Origin: Haliclona indistincta
Lineage: Eukaryota > Porifera > Demospongiae > Haplosclerida > Chalinidae
DNA length: 64,000 bases
Direction of reading: 5' to 3'
NCBI GenBank assembly: GCA_964017065.1
Contig: OZ024786.1
Location: 2,915,369 to 2,979,368 of the forward strand
Below, piece by piece: positions 59,101 to 64,000 of this stretch (the stretch's first letter is position 1; the number at the start of each line of letters is the position of its first letter). The position numbers were made by a program, and so were the translations under genes. Under the pieces are notes generated by a model. That model had not been told where the DNA came from. It saw only the letters and a list, made by a program, of their open reading frames with translations, and searched no databases.

Positions 59101-59808
59101 GCCGAACAATAAGAAGGAAGTATCAACGATTGAAAACCCAAAATCATTACTTAGTCCACCAGACCTTAATGTTGTGTCATGTTATTCAATCATATAGTCC
59201 TACAGCCAGTCCAGACTTGGAACAATCAGATGCTGACAGTGTGTCTTTAGTCACAGCCTTAGGTAAGCAATTCAACATAAATCTATAATGTATAACTATA
59301 CTTATGATCTCATGAGCCGTTTGCTCAAGCATTACGTGTGAATGTTAATTATCATTGACCATTATTGATTCTTGCAGTTATAGCGATGCTTGTGATAGGA
59401 GTTGCTGTCTTGGTTGCCATTGTTGTTGCCGTGTCCTTTTTAGCCGTGTTAAGATGGAAACATCACCAAAATCGTAACCCTGTACAGCAAGAAGCTACTT
59501 ATGAATCTGTTCCGCTTGAAGTTCCTCCTCTACCTCCTCCTCGTGTAAAAGATTGTGTTGCTTATTTTAGAGTTGAAATGAATAAAAATACGGCTTATTC
59601 AAGTGGACTTAACAAATCTTTTGATTTGCAAGTTGAAGAATCTTCTAATGGAACTTATGAATCTATTGATGGTGAATGTGTCGCGAAGGATGATATGCAA
59701 TTGCAAGTATCAGTCAAGACATCGCAAGCACGTTCATTGTCAGAAACTCTACCAAGAAATAATTTTTATGGAATCGTGACAAAAGTTGCAAGTAGAGCCT
59801 CTGTGTAG
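56119..59808 (+). CDS. SRCR type-I membrane receptor gene I, 444 aa
   Basis: Exons: 56119-56405, 56460-56602, 58337-58535, 58645-58787, 58842-58908, 59198-59262, 59378-59808; 1335 nt, in frame. Signal peptide MLSFRCRVIHIAAFIQLIL; SRCR 1 (VGTIRLWREGL, GNWGNFCG, DDLSVIC); SRCR 2 (GMVRLREGMYSNEGFVEVFC, WGTICSGSF, VCKQLGYARS, CISNCEMC); stalk; TM VIGVAVLVAIVVAVSFLAVL; cytosolic tail with ATYESV, a PPLPPPR SH3-type motif, TYESID and FYGIVTK. Exon 1 lacks the intron-like insertion of gene G. Intron 2 (1.7 kb) holds the inverted composite element. Probably a pattern or self/non-self receptor; ligand unknown. Confidence 0.87.
57071..58292. mobile_element. Composite element, inverted copy, in intron 2 of gene I
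   Basis: Reverse-complement match to 48478-49706, starting CAAGAAAATTAAAAAGATTT and ending in the GGGAGGCAC terminal hairpin. The homologous intron of H (near 53560-53590) lacks it, giving an empty-site comparison: AACCAAATAATA in H against AACCAAAATAA...TAATACTG here. The target duplication seems to be 2-3 bp and TA-rich. Confidence 0.8.
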
Positions 59809-60224
59809 ATTTGTAGCAGCTACTGTCAACCAAAGTTAAATGACGTTTAGAACTTGATGCGTGATTAGATGAAATTCTGCATGTACGAAGCAAAATAAAA
59901 AATTGTTCTGATGCACTATACTAAAAATTAGTCATTGATTCATGGCTATGTAGGAACACAGTCTCTGCATGATGTTCTCAAAACATAATAAATATATACT
60001 CCGGTACTAGCAACTATTTTGTCAGCATTTATAATAAAAATGGTACTGGAAAAAAATTATAATTATAAGCATAAATTATATTCTTTGTACTGGTAAAACC
60101 TGTTCTTCTACGTGTTTATTGTGTTGCAAAAACCATTGGAAAGAAAGGTATATCATGATTATTCTGTTGATAGTTGAGTGCATTGCATGTCAATACCATG
60201 AATTTAGCAGCCTTTTCTATACCT
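59809..60224. other. Intergenic region, tail-to-tail genes
   Basis: 416 bp between the stop of SRCR gene I and the stop of the minus-strand NACHT gene. AT-rich with AATAAA-like signals on both strands (for example near 59988 and 60031). No gene is seen. Confidence 0.5.
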
Positions 60225-62697
60225 CTATTCAAGAACACTGCTATACTGACTGCATACTGATGGAAAATACTGGCACGGAAATGTTCCTGAAATTTTACCG
60301 ATGCCTTTTGTGAGATGAAGATGTATAGTTGGACCATTTTTTTCAGACCACTTTGACGGGTCAATAGAATAGGACAAACCATCAGACATGGTCCGGAGCT
60401 GGTCTTTGTGACTAATATTAATGAGCCATCTGGAGGTGTGGTCACTATTAGTGATACAGTAACCAATGCTATACCAGTCCAGTGCAGAGGAATGAACATT
60501 GATAGTTCTGTTACCAAACACAGCCATCACTTTAGAAGGAGACTGGGCTTCAAACAACAGCTCACAGATCTGAGTTATATTCAGAATATTATCAGGCACT
60601 AACAGATCATCAGGAAAGACTTTTAGTTTAGTTAGACCAGCTAAATACAGATACAACGGCCAACGTATGCGCACATTTTCCCAAGAATTATTGCTTTCAC
60701 TTTTCTGGCCCTGTGCAATAGATTTGAATGTGAGTGGTTCCATGAGCTCTTGCGATAGTTGATCTGGATGGGTGGACCAATGCACGGCTGCCAGGTACTC
60801 CTGAAAAGATAAGTGCTGGAACATGTATTTTACTTGCTGATTGTTTCTGATATTGTAAAGTAGGTTAAATGACACCATTAGTCCTAGAGTATTCCATGTA
60901 ACACCATCGTAAATGTATCCTCTTTTAAATAGTCCACTTGCAGCCAGTGCAGTTAGCTGCATAATGCTCTCTTTCACATAATTGGGAAGACTGATAGGTG
61001 CCATTGACTGGCTTGGAGGCAGATTATGTTTTATAATGTTCATAACGAGGGCCCTGTGAAGTTCTGTTAAGGTGATCGGAGTAGACGCCTTTCGTTCATT
61101 TTGCCAATACTGAATAAACAACTCTGTCAGAATAGTGCAGTGAAGAGGATTGTACATGACAGATAATATAGAAGGATGACTTGAAAGATAAAAACGAAAG
61201 TTGTCTGAAAGATGCTGATTGCTTTTACTTGACAGAGTGATGTACGTCTGTATGTCAGTTTCGTTAAAACCAGCAATTTCAAGACGTTGGTCTAAGCTTC
61301 GTTTGAACTCAGGAGTTAGTGGTGTATTTGCAGTTAACGGTCGACTGGTTACTACAACAGTGGCCTTGCGAAGAAATTGATTGTTTAAAATCTGTTGAAT
61401 CACTGAAAATTCATTCAGTTGGTTTTCAGAAATTTCATCATATCCGTCAAGAAATAAGAGCAATCCCTCTCCTTCTCGTTTCCACAAGTCCTGTGCAATG
61501 GTCATTCTGGTCTTGTCATCATGGTGGTGCAACAGATCATAAAGACTGCTGGCTTTACGAATGTATTTATCACTAATCCTCACAATCACCATGAGGTCCC
61601 ATTGTAGCTTGCCTTCTCTCCATAGTCCACACAGCTGCCAACATAACGTTGATTTGCCCATTCCTGGATCACCTTCTATCAGTACGAATTTTGCTTTTCT
61701 CCCACTTTTTAGAGAGCCTACGTCAGTCAATTTAACTACACCTTTCCACTTTTGAATATCGTTAACATTTCCATGGAATAGTAGATATCTCTGATGATGG
61801 ACTGACAAATCAGTTTCATTATTATCAACACGAACTAATACTGGGGTCAATGGTTGCTCTGGACGATTGATTGAAAATACAGGTTTTGAATATAGCGGAT
61901 AAGGATCACTGTAGTATTCCCTAAGGTACTTTTGATACTCAACAAGTGATCCAGGAAGGCTGGAGTGCTTATCACGAGGAGTATTGAACATAACTGTTGT
62001 AACTATGATGACGCAAATTATGGCTAGAACCACTTTCTTCTTAGTTATCTCAGTTAATCTGATAGTGCGCCAGAATGAACCATGTTGTGGAAGAACAAGA
62101 GCTATGAAAAAATGCAAATAAAGTACTATTACATGAGAAACAAATATGTATGCTGAACTCTAGAATGCATGAAGCCAAAATTTTGGAAGTAATATCTGAA
62201 TTGCATTAATTCACATTCTATGTCTAGCATGGTTTATATAACATGACCACAATTATAGTAATAGGGGAAAACCAGTCTATTGTGGAAACCATATAGCAAA
62301 GTGTGTTATTGTAGACACAATAATTACGACATACAAACTAGCTCTCACCTTCACCATCAGCAATTTCCCTCCACACTTGCTGCGCTACACTATAACAGTG
62401 TCCAGCCTGTACCATAGCTACCAGTAGAGTACGCCATGTTATTGGTTGTTCTACAACACGTCCTTGTAGCCATTGTTTCAACAGCTCTAGACAACAATCC
62501 TCGACAATGTAATGCTTACTCCTCTCAATGCTATCGAGCTGAGGACCACTGAATCCCAGAGCTATACCTAGTTGCTTCCACCTTGGAGCAATGGCATCCA
62601 TTATAAACACACTCTCTACTGCTCCACTGTCACTTGTGTATTGAAAATACTGCAACTCCACAAGAGTGGGACGGTCTTCTGTAGTAACACAGGACAA
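60225..62697 (-). CDS. Death-TM-NACHT protein (NLR-like, no LRR)
   Basis: Two exons on the minus strand: 62349-62697 and 60225-62101, joined at a consensus donor (GAAG/GTGAG) in phase 1. Exon 1 encodes a Death-fold domain (IAPRWKQLGIALGFSGPQL, CLELLKQWLQG, TWRTLLVAM). Exon 2 opens with a hydrophobic segment (VVLAIICVIIVTTVMF), then a NACHT ATPase with Walker A GDPGMGKST, Walker B LLLFLDGYDE and sensor VVVTSRP, and a winged-helix-like region (MFQHLSFQEYLAAVHW). The protein ends soon after the ALDWYSIGYCITNSD motif, where sponge NLRs usually continue into LRRs. The first codon is unclear: no ATG precedes MDAIAPRW in frame, so an upstream exon may be missing. Confidence 0.8.
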
Positions 62698-63578
62698 TAG
62701 AGCAAAGGAGAAACCGTTACAGCTGGGAAACTGAGGCTGACACTCGCTCTATCTGTATGTTCACAAGCCCCTCCCCTTCTAGCCTTCATGCACTATGTAC
62801 TAGCTACTATTGCTTACTCAGTCCATGCGCTCCTCAGTGCTAGCTGCATTTTACACGGCTTACCTAGTCTCACTGGAAAGGTATGAGGCATATCTATCGA
62901 CCAGTTGTGTACCCAGTTCGCTCAGCTCAACGACCTCTTGTTATCTATGCTCTTGTTTTGTAATCGTGAAAAGTCTGCCTATCCGTGACACGGACATTAA
63001 TTTTGTGCACGTTCGTATTTGAGCGGAAATCCGACATTAAGTCAGTTAAAATTACTTCCGTCACTATGTTCTTTGTTTGATCTGCCAAAGATTTGCATTT
63101 CTAGTCCAGATTTATACATAAAGATATCGCATGTACTATCAGCAGGCAAGTTAGATGTACTATCGTTGAAGAGTCTATTTGACATCCAGCTGATCTATCA
63201 TTAGTCTAGCGCGCTATGACCCTCTCCTGCAAAAAGAGAGAATGTGTCATTTGCGGGAAAGTGTCATAGTGCGCTAGACTAATCTATCAATAGCTATTGC
63301 ATATTGTCGAGCTCTCAAACTGACTTTGTTAAACAAAATTAATTGTAAATGCACACGCTGTGTTTTTAAATTTCTGCTTATGATAATTATATTATTAATC
63401 AACATGAACCAACATGTATTGACACAAAGTTCATCCAGTTTTATAGAAACTTCCTATGTAATGGAACAATCGTCAGAATTAAGTACTTTACACTAGATGT
63501 ATAAAGATTTCAGTTGCCTGCATGTTATTGCAAGGCTAAATTGTCGATTTACTAAACAGCCAAAGCTTCTGTTCGATC
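62698..63578. other. Divergent intergenic region before the ADAM10-like gene
   Basis: Lies between the minus-strand NACHT gene and the plus-strand protease gene. It includes the hairpin at 63191-63290 and otherwise AT-rich DNA. Frames near 62810-63200 show no domain. It could hold both promoters and a missing first exon of the NACHT gene. Confidence 0.45.
63191..63290. repeat. Fold-back element, 30-bp arms
   Basis: TGATCTATCATTAGTCTAGC at the left pairs with GCTAGACTAATCTATCA at the right; the inner CTCTCCTGCAAAAAGAGAG is a nested hairpin. Confidence 0.8.
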
Positions 63579-64000
63579 ATGAATCAGCTGAGAACTAGAT
63601 TTCTTTTCAATCTACTACTATATGCAACGTTGAGTAGCAATGGCTACATGATAACTCGTGACAGTAAGTGATTATGATCAATGGCTCTTTAGCTACAGCC
63701 ATCTATCATGGTCTTACCTACCACAGAAAGATCTATTTTCGATGAAATCAGTCATTATGAAGTGCTTTCATACAATTCCACTAATATTCTGAAGCAGTGT
63801 GAGCAGTATAGGTCACCTAATTCGGCTTTGCAATCCAAAATGTTTATCAATTTATTTTTCATCGCTATGGACAGGTACATCTTATTTTATTTTCTTGCCG
63901 GCAACTCACTGTATGTTTTGTGTATTTCAGGCAGTTTAATCTTAAGTTATGGCCAGCCAGTGGTGTACTAGCTCCAGGGTCACAGTTTCTTGTACAACAG
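63579..64000 (+). CDS. ADAM10-like metalloprotease, N-terminus (cut by window edge)
   Basis: Exons 63579-63663, 63727-63874 and 63931-64000 (open at the edge) splice in phases 1 and 2. Exon 1 encodes a signal peptide (MNQLRTRFLFNLLLYATLSS). Exons 2-3 read FDEISHYEVLSYNSTNIL, NLFFIAMDRQFNLKLWPAS and GVLAPGSQFLVQQ. This is the start of an ADAM prodomain; the HYE-LSYN and F-A-R-FNL pattern is closest to ADAM10 (recalled from memory). ADAM10 sheds membrane proteins such as Notch. The catalytic HExxH would lie outside the window, so activity cannot be judged. Confidence 0.75.

Noticed and set aside
61319..61755. Plus-strand ORFs over the NACHT gene
   Set aside because: They are shadows of the minus-strand coding sequence that contains Walker A and B motifs.

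Overview
This window is eukaryotic. Multi-exon genes have short GT-AG introns (many about 50 bp), the intergenic DNA is AT-rich and full of fold-back repeats, and the gene content is animal: RCC1/BTB, ADAM, SRCR receptors, Calx-beta secreted proteins and a Death/NACHT protein. Many Calx-beta genes, many SRCR receptors and a sponge-style NLR together point to a sponge, probably a demosponge. That is an inference; no species marker is present.

Layout. 1-5 kb: repeats, including a 3.6 kb imperfect palindrome with relics of a transposon-associated ORF and a tRNA-derived SINE. 5.0-5.5 kb: a small glycine-zipper protein gene with a broken inverted copy at 37.8-39.0 kb. 6.8-10.7 kb: the 3' part of a HEAT/ARM-like gene (TTI2 is the best guess); one intron carries an intact tyrosine-recombinase (Crypton-like) gene. 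11.0-28.1 kb and 41.1-44.5 kb: five paralogous 12-exon genes (here called A-E) for secreted proteins with a six-cysteine module and five Calx-beta repeats. C, D and E look intact (689, 689 and 688 aa); A has a 2-bp frameshift and B one nonsense codon. 28.3-34.2 kb: an RCBTB-like gene (535 aa). 34-41 kb: repeats, including a 1.45 kb near-perfect palindrome. 44.7-59.8 kb: three SRCR type-I membrane receptor genes (G, H, I). H is a pseudogene, and relics of Calx-beta gene 3' ends precede H and I, so a [Calx-beta gene + SRCR gene] unit has been duplicated and has decayed. 60.2-62.7 kb (minus): a Death-TM-NACHT protein without LRRs. 63.6-64.0 kb: the start of an ADAM10-like protease, cut by the window edge.

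Most striking observation: in SRCR gene G a 977-bp fold-back DNA element (44912-45888) with a 7-bp target duplication sits inside coding sequence. Its end plus the duplication supply a GT donor and an AG acceptor, so splicing would restore the ancestral reading frame exactly. The same site is empty in the paralogue H. This looks like an intron born from a DNA transposon.

The Calx-beta proteins (extracellular, probably Ca2+-binding), the SRCR receptors with tyrosine motifs in their tails, the membrane NLR and the ADAM could all act in recognition or adhesion at the cell surface. Sponge aggregation-factor core proteins also carry Calx-beta repeats, but no Wreath or VWD domain was seen here. Any shared role is inference from linkage and domain type.
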